Source: Chiridota heheva (taxonomy: Eukaryota; Echinodermata; Holothuroidea; Apodida; Chiridotidae). Taken from it: a DNA stretch of 64,000 bases. Shown here in pieces: positions 13,151-24,294 of the stretch. Position 1 is the first letter of the stretch, and the number at the start of each line of letters is the position of its first letter. The notes beneath the pieces are model-generated. The model searched no databases. It was not told where the DNA came from and saw only the letters and a list, made by a program, of their open reading frames with translations. The stretch is from contig JAIGNY010000918.1 in the NCBI GenBank assembly GCA_020152595.1, positions 228,501-292,500 on the forward strand. The letters are read 5' to 3'. The position numbers and the translations under genes are program-made.

Positions 13151-15365
13151 TGTGCCCGTTTTACTTTTCTATTTCGGAGGAAAAGGGAGGGGGGGGGGGC
13201 AAAATGCCTCTTTCCCCAGTGAATAATGACCCACCACGCCGCTGATCACGCCCAAGTAAAGCAAATTTCTCCACAAATCAACATTTCTAGCAAATGTTCC
13301 AGTATCATCAGAAAGCCTCAATTGTAACCTTTATCGTGTGTAGGTAAAAAGTATCTTAGAAGATTTGTTTCCCGGCCGATTATCTCGCCGTATCGCGTAT
13401 CCCTGTGCAGTGTCTTAGTAGGTGTCTATTCATCGTGACATGTATAATACATCTGATCTGATGAACACAAAATAAATCGAATCAATTGAATGATTGAAAT
13501 GTGGGTGAAAATATCAGGGAGGCAAAAAAAGGTCTCTAAATAATATTTTGAAAAAGCAGGCTAATTTCGTTTCTACATTTTTTCTTCTAATTCCCGTGAA
13601 GAGCAGTCCAAAATCCCATAAGAGTTGATTGGTCTAATTGAATCAACGCCATGAACTTTGTAGAAGTACACTTTAATTTAAGATTTCTGATGAAAACGTT
13701 GGGAAACGGTGCCGATTTAATTTGATATGTTAATAAAACAAGGGCATTTGTTTTATATCGAATGTTAGTTTGGTGCGTAGTTCTCCTCAACGAAGTGTGT
13801 GTGTGTGGAGGGGAGGGGGGAGGAGGGGGGAGGGGGGGGGGTAGTAACTGGTTTACCTAACAGACATATCATTTTGTATGTAGAATTGGAGGAAGAAAAT
13901 GGGCAAGCAAAAGAATGAATAAACTACCTTTATATATTATTCACTTCAAGACATTTTATCATTTTGTCTTATGCCTAGCACTCAATTTTCCTTCCCATTG
14001 CTAATTTATTTTCTCTTTTTTAAAATGAGGAACAAAATGGGTAACTGGTTTACCAAAAGAATGATTGGTTTAAACATATCATTTTTATATATTATTCACC
14101 TTTATATATTATTCACTTCAAGACATTTTCAGGTTGTTGCATGTGTGCCCTTAAAATTATAGTCTTATTTCTACGAGCCTCATCGCACTCAATTTTCCTT
14201 CCCATTGCTAATTTATTTTCTCTTTTTTAAAATGTCTTCTTCATGTAAAAGCACTCGATCCACATCGCTGTTATACTCATCTACTGAGTAACATGCCTCA
14301 CTTCTGTTTACGTCACAAAAGATACATCGCAAAAGCAGTACCGTATCTACAGAGGGCAGGAAGAATTATGTTGCAACTTGACCAGAAATATCCGGAAAAG
14401 TCGTGCAGATATTAATTTGCACAATAGCAATTGAGAATGTTTGAGAATTTTTGGGTAATCCTCATGAAAGCATATCTCTCTATAGATGTTAAATTATAGC
14501 TATCTTGGGAAAAGGAACACTAAATTTCCAAAATACTACATTCTTAAATTAGGCCAATTTACAGATTTCTAATTTCTGGCGCCGTGCTTCGGGAATAGCT
14601 CCTTTACTGGATATTCTGAGCAAGAAATTGGATATTTTGAAGAAAACCTTTAGATATTTTGAGGAAAACCTGACATTTTAAGGAAGTTTTTTGAAAGGTT
14701 TGTAGTAAATGTCGCATATTTTGATGAAAATTAGAATGTTTTAAGGAAAACCTTCAGAAATTTTTGGGAGCATGCAAATATTTTTAGGAAAAACTTTGGG
14801 AAATTTGAGTAAAAACTTCAGAAATTTTGAGGAAAAATTTGGATGTTTTGAGGAAAACTTTTATAAATTTTTAGGAAAACGTAAGATTAAGTAAACTCAT
14901 AAGCGGAAAATTGCCTACCGAAAGTGCTGAAGTGGGGCAAAGTTAAAAGTGGGGAAGCGGAAAAAATCACGCTAAGATGCAACAAATTCGGAAGAAAAAA
15001 AAAAAGTGTGTGTGTGTGGGGGGGGGAGTTCTCCTTCAAATCCCGCCTATTTCTTAACTGCTAAATAGACCTAACTTGAAAATTCGGTTTTCGGAAATAT
15101 TGTGATACATTTTCCTAAAATGGCTTTTCATCAGGATTGCCAAAACAATCCAACATACTAAATTTTCTGTTGTGCAAATTTTCTGTCCCCCCCTCTAGCT
15201 ACACCACTGCCCCCACCCCACCCCACACACAAACACACCTGCAAAAATGTAAAGCTGCAACACTGCGCGAAATATCTTTAAATACAAAACACAAGTCTTT
15301 TGAACAATGCATGGCTCTCACTTCCAAGGTGGGACATGTGGTTTGTAAGATCTACAACATTTAGT
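13151..15365. other. Non-coding spacer with G-rich tracts and small duplications
   Basis: G-rich tracts at 13180-13200, 13796-13842 and 15003-15028. A roughly 60-base segment (CACTCAATTTTCCTTCCCAT...) is duplicated at 13979 and 14187. A degenerate block of GAGGAAAACTT-like repeats runs 14640-14885. No gene seen. Confidence 0.5.
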
Positions 15366-17510
15366 TCGTGTTGTTTGTTAATGTTTAACGGCACCGCGAC
15401 AGCCAGTCAAATGTGCCAATAGGAGAAGAGGAAAGATCTGGAGTTCCGGAATAAGGGACAGGTTAGAGGATATGCTTGACCGAGAGATCAGTGTTGCAAG
15501 TAGGGCAGGCAGGTGTAGGAGAGCCGGAAAGGAGGAAGGAGAGGGTGAGAAAGGAGTGACAGAGGCGGATGCGGATGACAACAATGTCTTCCCTACGATT
15601 GCGACTGTGCAGAGGAAGGTTGGTCCCGACTTCAAGATTGATAGTGTGAAGTTTGTTACGATCTTTCTGAGGTAACTGGAAATGCTAAAGCGGAAGTCAA
15701 GAGTGTGGAATAAGGATAGGTGAAATGTGCTTCGACAGAGCGTTGTTGGCGGCCTCTGTCGGCTCTCTCGTTGCCAGGAATGACGACGTGGCTGGGGATC
15801 CAGAAAAAGATCATTTTCTTCCCTGAGGAAGAGAGAGCGTGGAGTTTGTTTAGGATTTGTAAGATGAGTGGTGAGCGGATCAGACCAGAGCATGTTGAGG
15901 ATGCCAATAAGAACTGATTTTGAGTCAGAGAAGATGACGAAGCGGGGGCGGAAGGAGAGTTCTGCAAAGTTTAGAGCTAGGAGGATAGCCTTTGTTTCAG
16001 CAGAGTAGATGGAGGCTCCATCAGAAAACCTTGAAAGGGTGAGGCCGGGGGCGGCGGGGACTGCGGAGGAGCCTTCCGGAGTGAAGCCGTCGGTAAAGTG
16101 GAAGGAGTAGTCGTAGAAGTGTCTACTGAGTTGGCAGTATTTGGAGCGAAAGAAGGCTAGATTATGAAGAGCTTTCGTGTAGGAGGAAAGGCCAAGGAAA
16201 ACTTGGGGAGAAGGGATTATTCAAATAGGAGTGGGAGGGATAGTGTGCCTGGCTATCGAAAAAATGTTGTTGGCTTTGGGGAAATGAGAATGCATTTGGA
16301 TACCGAAAGGTGGGGGGATATGTTTGTTGAGAGTGAAGAGGTTGGTGAATGAAGGAGAGCGGATGGAGTGAAAACATGGGAGATGCGAAGAGTGAAGGAG
16401 AGACCGGCCCTGGTACACCTGAGGTCAAGGGAGAGTTCGTTGACCTCAACGTGAAGACTGGTGACGAGGGTGGTAAGGGTGGCGCCAAGGCAGAGCCTTA
16501 AGGCGGTGTTTTCGATGACATCGATGTGCCTCAAGTAAAGTTTGCGGGCAGAGCCGTAGATGAAGTTGCAGTAGTCCAGCTTGGATCTGAGAAGGGAGCG
16601 AACGAGAGTGAGCAAGGCGAGACGATTGGCTCCTGATCGGTGCTAGAGAGGACCTTGAGGGTTTTGTAACAGTTGGTTTTGAGGCTGTTGATGTGGGAAG
16701 GTAATAGAAGTTGAAATCGAGATTGATTCCAAGGAAACGAGAAGTGTCCTTACTGGGAATGATGGAATCTTTGAGACGGAAATTGGGACGAAGGAAGAAA
16801 CTGTAGTTGAAATGAATGAGAACAATTTTGTCTTTGAAGAAATTGAAACCGCTGGTGTCAATCCAGCGAGCTAAGTTGTCCAGGCATTTTTGAAGATTAT
16901 CTTGGAAAATTTGGAAGCATAGAGAGGACGACGGAGATGGCAAAATCGTCGACATAGAGAGATCACTTGATGTTGGGAGAGAGAGCTTTGATGATGCTGT
17001 TGATTTTGGGGATAAAAAGAGACAGGGAGAGAATGCTGCCTTGGGGAACACCCGGATGTTGGGTATACCTTTGAGAGTAGGTGTTACCGGTGCGCACCAA
17101 AGGGGGTTGTGAACATTGAAGTCACCCATAAGGATGAAGGGTTTGGGGAGTTGGGAGATGAGCTTGTCGAGGTCAGTGGGGGGTTGGGAAATGTAAAGGG
17201 TACAGAGTGTCTTGGTTTTGTGTAAGGTCACAAGAGGGCAGGAGGTTTGGAATGAATTATTCCTTAGAAGTTATCATTAGATAGAAGAGCCGTCAGACGC
17301 TTTTCTAGCTTTCTGGAGAGAAAAAAAAGGGTGACCCTGAGTAACCTGGAATGGGGGCAAAGACAGTGGAGGATAAAAAGGTTTCCTGAAGGCAGATGAT
17401 ACTGGGGTTGAAGGTGGATATCAGAAGTTCAGGTTCTTCGAAGTTGGCAGATAGTCGCGACAATTCCATTGTATATTAGCCATTAGATATAGTTCGGAGG
17501 GAGGGACATT
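15366..17510 (-). mobile_element. LINE with RNase H domain, internally deleted and decayed
   Basis: On the minus strand the element starts near 17495 with MANIQWNCRDY and IICLQETFLSS (AP-type endonuclease) and continues to FILMGDFNVHNPLW. It then jumps at once to the reverse transcriptase motifs VPQGSIL and SLYVDDFAI, so the endonuclease end and the N-terminal RT are missing. RNase H follows (FFWIPSHVVIPGNERAD near 15830-15780), and the 3' end is GCCGTTAAACATTAACAAAC. Frames are broken in several places. EN-RT-RNase H order fits I/Jockey-like clades; the clade is not settled. Confidence 0.85.
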
Positions 17511-18399
17511 TAGTATGCATCAAACAAACACTGCTATGCATACAATAATTAGCCATTCAGGTTCCGTTATTAGGCAAAACAACTTTTTCATACATCTACA
17601 AATTAAAGATGTTAATGAACATGATAAAATATCATTTATCTATAAGTAAAGAACACCTAAAGTGAAAATAAAAACAGCCATTCAGCGAGCAATTTGATGT
17701 CAAAAAGACATTCATGCTTTTGTTTTCCCCAACCTTGTAAACATTATCTGGAAATCAAAACCCCATTATACATCACAAGGCAGCTAAGACAAACTGAAAG
17801 AATAATTTCTTGAAACACCTTGGTATTCCCACCATACATTTTCTTCAAAATACCAAGTACAGTAGTTAACAGTTAACCAATGATAAAGAGGAATCCACCC
17901 ATACACTGTAAACCCCACCCGAACACCTACATCCATTTATGGACACATAAAGCAGAGAAGGCACTTTCAATACTTACTAGTTTTTTTTATTTTCACAAAG
18001 ATGACAATTACAAAATTTACATCACTTGTATTTGCTTTAAGATCTTAGTAACTTATCAAATATTACAAATGTAAGGCAGATTACAAACAATCAAGAGTTG
18101 TTATTTGGACCAAATAACAAATCCCTGAAACAATGAACAAATAATTACAGTGTGTGTTTAATCAATGTGGCACTTACATCTTCCTTAAAAATATAAGTAT
18201 GTTCAGTATTTCATAACAAATCAATAATATATCCCTATAATAAGTGAGAAGTATATTTTAAAACGTGCCCATAACCCTTTATTTTCCTAGCACCCTCCCT
18301 CTTTCTATCTAACAACCCAGACCAGTGATACAATTATTTTGCAATACATATACACATTTGATTTGAGTAATCTTTTGGAAATGGAAGCAGCGCTGTTTA
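17511..18399. other. Non-coding spacer
   Basis: AT-rich with no gene recognised. It carries the perfect hairpin TTGTTATTTGG-A-CCAAATAACAA at 18098-18120, followed by ATCCCTG, related to the hairpins at 999-1106. Confidence 0.5.
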
Positions 18400-18751
18400 C
18401 CGTATTTTCTTTTTCTTTAATAAACGCCCCCTCTAATAAACGCCCCCGTCATTTTTCATACTTTCAGGATGTAACAACGTACGTTTAACTTACCGAATGT
18501 GACTTGAAAAGGCTGTAAGTCAAACGTAACCAAGTGGAAAATATGCAAAGAGTATATTCCATTAATAATCCATGCACAATAATGCTAAAAACACAAAAAT
18601 CGCTTAAAGAAACTAATATCATAGGCCTAAAAGAAATTGCCGTTCTTTTGTAAGTTACATTTTTTTCTTTATACTTTTAAATACCCTCGACTAAACGCCC
18701 CGCTGTTTTCCAAATGCAATGCCCCGGGGGCGTTTATAAAAGAAAATACGG
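18400..18751. mobile_element. TA-flanked MITE, 352 bp
   Basis: Inverted ends CCGTATTTTCTTTTTCTTTA and (reverse complement) CCGTATTTTCTTTTATAAAC, both leading into AACGCCCC. The dinucleotide TA lies on both sides (18398-18399, 18752-18753), as in Tc1/mariner-type insertions. No coding capacity. Confidence 0.8.
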
Positions 18752-18753
18752 TA

Positions 18754-19844
18754 TGCACTATTAAGTATCTGAATAATTTTCCATACCACAGACCATATGC
18801 CATTGTTTCTCTTTTCAATTCATTAAATCTTTGTATCCAATTTGAAGGAGAGAGGCAACATGAGTTTTCTTTACCATATCTCCATAACCATTACAAGTAG
18901 CATCACTGACTATAAGCCAATCAAGTTGAATTCCGCCTTTGTAATTATCTTAGATGAGCTTCATCATTTTCTGCTGCAGGAAGATAACGCTTTTTCATAC
19001 TAATGGAATGTATCAAGTTTGTGACTCACTTTTAAGGATCTGAAGCTTGTGAAGCACATCAGTTTCATATATGGCCAAAAATGTATTAAAAACTTTGTGC
19101 ATTTGAGGAGATATTGTATTCTGATGTTACCATGGTTTCTACAGAAATAGTAAATATCAGAAAACCAGTTAATTCAAGGTGACATCAGACTTGCATCCCC
19201 AAAAGACATGTATTCAATATGTGTTAAGTTCAAACGTTTGTAGAAGAATAGAAGTGGTTTGCCTGAATATAAGGCTTTTATATTCTTGCATATTTCTGCT
19301 CAATGTTCATCAAATTTGAGGGGAAAAATGGCAACTAACCAGAAAATGATACTGATGGACATTTTTTGTGTGTTTCATACCAATAAGCCCTTTGCACTTC
19401 TTCCTTTGCTTGAATGCATTCATCAAGTTTGCCAAAATTTCCGGTTGGAGCAAAATCCCCCAACCCCATCCTACAGAATAAATTCTGTGTTCTAATAAAA
19501 TTCCCTCAAATCTTCCATCTTTATACGGGAAGATGCTAATCACGGAATGACATATAGTAGAACAAAAGACACTTTTAAACCTGTGAAATATTTTCATCTT
19601 AATAAAATAGATATCATGTCTCCTTAATTATTAAAGTTTTTTCTTTTTTTGACATATGGTCACAGTCTAATGAGTATTGTGGGTGATATGTGCATACATA
19701 AATTTTGTCAGAAATACAAAAGATGAATGAAATAAATATCTCTACAAAATTGTTGAAATTAAGACTTCAATCATACCCATCTATACCACAGTAACTCAAA
19801 AATAGTTTAAGAATAGGTCATTGTCATTTGAAAGAAAACTTAAT
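18754..19844. other. Non-coding spacer
   Basis: AT-rich; nothing recognised apart from short chance reading frames. Confidence 0.5.
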
Positions 19845-21244
19845 ATTCTCTGATCTTAATACCTGTGAAGCAGGTGCAAAGCATTCTCTAATATTAATAC
19901 CTGTGAAACTGGTGCTAAGCATTCTCTGTTCTTAATACCTGTGAAGCAGGTGCTAAGCATTCTCTGATCTTAATACCTTGAAGCTGGTGCTATGCATTCT
20001 CTATTCTTAATACATGTGAAGCAGGTGCTAAGCATTCTCTATTCTAAATACATGTGAAGCTGGTGCTAAACATTCTCTATTCCTAATACATGTAAAGCAG
20101 GTGCTAAGCATTCTCTGATCCTAATACATGTGAAGCAGGTGCTAAGCATTCTCTGATCTTAATACCTGTGAAACAGGTGCAAAGCATTCTCTGATCTTAA
20201 TACCTGTGAAGCTGGTGCTAAGCATTCTCTGATCTTAATACCTGTGAAACAGGTGCAAAGCATTCTCTAATATTAATACCTGTGAAGCTGGTGCTAAGCA
20301 TTCTCTGTTCTTAATACATGTGAAGCAGGTGCTAAGCATTCTCTGATCTTAATACCTGTGAAGCTGGTGCTAAGCATTCTCTGATCTTAATACCTGTAAA
20401 GCAGGTGCTAAGCATTCTCTGATCTTAATACCTATGAAACAGGTCCTAAGCATTCTCTGATCTTAATACCTGTGAAGCAGGTGCTAAGCATTCTCTGATC
20501 TTAATACCTGTGAAGCAGGTGCTAAGCATTCTCTGATCTTAATACATGTGAAGCAGGTGCTAAACATTCTCTGATCTTAATACCTGTGAAACAGGTGCTA
20601 AGCATTCTCTGATCTTAATACCTGTGAAGCAGGTGCTAAGCATTTTCTATTCCTAATACATGTGAAGCAGGTGCTATGCATTCTCTGATCTTAATACCTG
20701 TGAAGCTGGTGCTAAGAATTCTCTGATCTTAATACCTGTGAAGCAGGTGCTAATCATTCTCTGATCTTAATACATGTGAAGCAGGTGCTAAGCATTCTCT
20801 ATTCTTAATACATGTGAAGCAGGTGCTAAGCATTCTCTGATCTTAATACATGTGAAGCAGGTGCAAAGCATTCTCTGATCTTAATACATGTGAAGCAGGT
20901 GCTAAGCATTCTCTGATCTTTATACCTGTGAAGCAGGTGCTAAGCATTCTCTGATCTTAATACCTGTGAAGCAGGTGCTAAGCATTCTCTAATCTTAATT
21001 AATGTTAAGCAGATGCTAAGCATTCTCTATTCCTACTACATGTGAAGCAGGTGCTAAGCATTCTCTGATCTTAATACCTGTGAAGCAGGTGCTAAGCATT
21101 CTCTATTCTTAATACATGTAAAGCAGGTGCTAAGCATTCTCTGATCTTAATACATGTGAAGCAGGTGCTAAGCATTCTCTGATCTTAATACCTTAAAGCA
21201 GGTGCTAAGCATTTTCTGATCTTAATACCTGTGAAGCAGGTGTT
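19845..21244. repeat. Minisatellite, 38-bp unit, about 37 copies
   Basis: Unit TCTCTGATCTTAATACCTGT plus GAAGCAGGTGCTAAGCAT. Each unit contains the dyad ACCTG-TGAAG-CAGGT. Variants (ACATG for ACCTG, CTGGT for CAGGT, TATTC for GATCT) are spread over neighbouring copies, indicating local copying. Confidence 0.95.
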
Positions 21245-21909
21245 TAGTATGCTTGAAGGTGTACAGACACTTACTATAGTACAAGTTATTATAAATGGCA
21301 TTCAATATTATGTAGACATCTTTTTTTAAATTGGAGAGAAAACAAATTTATTTTGCAAATTACATTGACACAAAGTGGTATTATAATTTATCGAGAAATG
21401 CAAAATCTAATATGTATAAAATAGCAGACAAAAACTTTTAAAACAATTTTTTTTTTTTTTTTTTAGAGACTAAAAATTCCCTTTTTAGTCCCTGTCACAC
21501 ACATGGATAGCCATAAAATTATGGTGATAGTACCCAGCATGACTCGCATAATATTTTTTAAAATATACACCATATACACCAATTTTTGTCAATGATACCT
21601 GTTCTCAAACAGTGACCTGTACTCTTAAGGACTTGACTTTTGCCAAATTAATTTTCCTCTCAATGAATTTTTCTTCTTCTTCAGTTTAATATGAAAGTGA
21701 ATTTGCAATGAAAAGTATAATACATTTTTTCCATGGCAAATTCTTTCTCTTTAATTACAAACTTTATTTATAAGAACATTACAACCAACAGGAATATGCA
21801 AGAAATGTAACATAATAATGTTGGGCATGATTAACAGGTTCACATCAAAGAGACTTATGTTTATAAAAAACTCTGGCCCTTCCATTACTTGACTATTCTA
21901 TGTGTGATC
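21245..21909. other. Non-coding spacer between two minisatellites
   Basis: AT-rich, with a T tract at about 21447-21465. Nothing else recognised. Confidence 0.5.
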
Positions 21910-22495
21910 CCCACATATATGTGCTCACCTCATAGATGTGCTAACCTCATAGATGTGCTCATCACATATATGAGCTCACCTCATAGATGTGCTCACCACA
22001 TAGATGTGCTCACCTCATAGATGTGCTCACCCCATATATGAACTCACCTCATAGATGAGCTCACCCCATAGATGTGCTCACCTCATAGATGTGCTCACCA
22101 TATATATGAGCTCACCTCATAGATGTGCTCACCACATATATGTGCTCACCTCATAGATGTGCTCACCCCATATATGTGCTCACCCCATATATGAGCTCAC
22201 CTCATAGATGAGCTCACCCCATATATGTGCTCACCCCATAGATGTGCTCACCTCATAGATGTGCTCACCATATATATGAGCTCACCTCATAGATGTGCTC
22301 ACCACATAGATGTGCTCACCACATAGATGTGCTCACCACATAGATGTGCTCACCACATAGATGTGCTCACCACATAGATGTGCTCACCACATAGATGTGC
22401 TCACCACATAGATGTGCTCACCACATATATGAGCTCACCTCATAGATGTGCTCACCACATAGATGTGCTCACAACATAGATGTGTTCATAAACAC
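21910..22495. repeat. Minisatellite, 17-bp unit, about 34 copies
   Basis: Unit ACATAGATGTGCTCACC with variants TCATAGATG and ATATATGAG. On the minus strand it reads GGTGAGCACATCTATG, so every unit carries GGTGAGC. Confidence 0.93.
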
Positions 22496-24144
22496 AATTT
22501 AAATGGTGCAAAGGAGGGCTACACACTTCTGTTGTAATGACTTAAAATCCATTTCCAAAGGTTACGTCACTGACATGATTATAAACTTATGCTGGGATGT
22601 GTCAAACGACAGCGAAAGCAACTTGTCATTCTTCATAAATCTAATACCAGTCCCCTATCCCTACCAGATGGAAACCTCCTTCAGCAAATCACAGCACATC
22701 AGCTCATGAGCGTATGCTTTACCTTCTGAATCAAGGACCAGTAAAAGTACTCCAATGTCACTATAATTTCATTCAGGAACTACAAAGGAGTAGAAATCTG
22801 AACTAGACAACATTGTCATTATGTCAGAATCGTATCTATTCAAACAGGCATTCAAACCTTAGGACCAAACAAAAAAACAATGTAAGACCAACTGAATGCA
22901 TACCATCCCTAACCGGTTTAATCCAGCTGGCTTGTTTGCCAGTTTTTACAACAAAGCAGAGAAAGAAAGCTTAAAGAGAGATTACAACCAACATACCATA
23001 TACTGCCAACCTTTGATAATTAAATTTTAATATCTTTCATTTTTGAATATGACCCCATCGCTGACATTTAGTCACTTATCAAATTAACACCATCCATTTT
23101 TGTCTTGTTATATCCGATCACCTTTTCCCTTCAAAGGTCAAGGTCCCTACACGCGTTCTTCTAGAGTATTTTCGTCAGTCCGGTCCACGCTCGATCGGAA
23201 AATCTCGATTGGGAAATCAAGACATGCGCAGTGACCATAATTTAAAAAATAAGTTCAGATGTTAAAATTTGTTTGCTTGTCAAATTCTGTAATTTTAAGT
23301 TGTACACTTTGCAAATGATATTGAAATGAATATTTCTGTATAATTTAAACTGATTAAAATGTTACAATCTGCTCTTCAGAAACTATTGAAATGAAGCTTT
23401 TAAAGATTACTTTAAAATTCCTGGTGAAAGTCAAATTTGTGCTGGTCAAAATGGAGGAAATAATCTCAATGTTCTGTTGCAAAAATTCAACTACAAAATC
23501 TTGAATGCATTTTTCCCACCTTTCACTTAAACCTACTTACCATCATGTATTTCTTTAGCGGTTTAAACTTGGAAAGATGCATAGTGGGTTATAATGACAA
23601 AAATTCCCAATTGGGAGATCTCCCATTCAGCGTGTGGACCAAATTGTTCATGTCCTCCCAATCTTTCATATTCACATAATATCCTCATGTTTTAAGATTC
23701 AGACAATATCTGCCAAAGCTGTCACTATCAAAATCTTTACTTGGCTTTTAAACCTGAAATTATCTAACATTTTAAAATTTTGACTACCAGAAAATATTTG
23801 TACAGGTACATTGCTGGTATTGTTCTACAGATGTAAAACATCCTTCATTCCAGTGTTAGGTTCCCATAAGTATCCCTTCTGATTTACCCTTATTCACCTG
23901 CATGTACTTAGTATCACTGTATACTAAGATTCCCAATCAAGATTCCACAAAAACATCTTATTACATATATACATTGGAATTCAGAACTGGAATTTTTAGG
24001 ACAAGCCTCATGCTTCCAAGTTTTGCATCACTACCTTAAGTTCTGTATATGTAGCAGAAGCCCCCAGCACATCAGCAGATGAACTCTGAAACAACCCCCA
24101 TCTTGTTATTTACACCAAATTTGGAATTTACTCATCCACTTTCC
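22496..24144. other. 3' flank of NUP98-96
   Basis: Probably includes the 3' UTR on the minus strand. Only variant poly(A) hexamers such as ATTAAA were seen (near 23027), so the transcript end is not placed. A small element lies at 23182-23640. Confidence 0.5.
23182..23640. mobile_element. Putative MITE, 459 bp
   Basis: Imperfect inverted ends: GGTCCACGCTCGATCGGAAA at the left, and GGTCCACACGCTGAATGGGA when the right end is reverse complemented, both followed by CAATTGGGAA-like text. No clear target duplication. Confidence 0.55.
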
Positions 24145-24294
24145 TCACGATGCAACTTCTGCCATATAACTCCTGCTCAGCTGCCTGAGTTCTTGCAGAC
24201 TGTAATCTTCTGGAAGCGGCAACTTCCCGACATGAGGAGCAAGTTGGCGGAATAAGAACTTTGGCTGGTCGGCTCCATCCATATCATCATCTTG
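24145..24294 (-). CDS. NUP98: NUP98-96 last exon: Nup96 C-terminus and stop
   Basis: Acceptor TATATCAG, TGA stop at 24147-24145. Encodes [20 protein letters not shown] and [17 protein letters not shown], matching vertebrate LAPHIGRLPMPEDYA and LTQSYLRELA. A 6 kb intron carrying a large DNA transposon separates it from the previous exon. No canonical AATAAA was found on this strand within about 2 kb downstream. Confidence 0.96.
   Translation of the reverse strand, partial: QDDDMDGADQPKFLFRQLAPHVGKLPLPEDYSLQELRQLSRSYMAEVAS

Noticed and set aside
19845-21244. Resemblance to a CRISPR array
   Set aside because: The repeats are contiguous with no unique spacers and the genome is animal. It is a minisatellite; the same holds for the other arrays.
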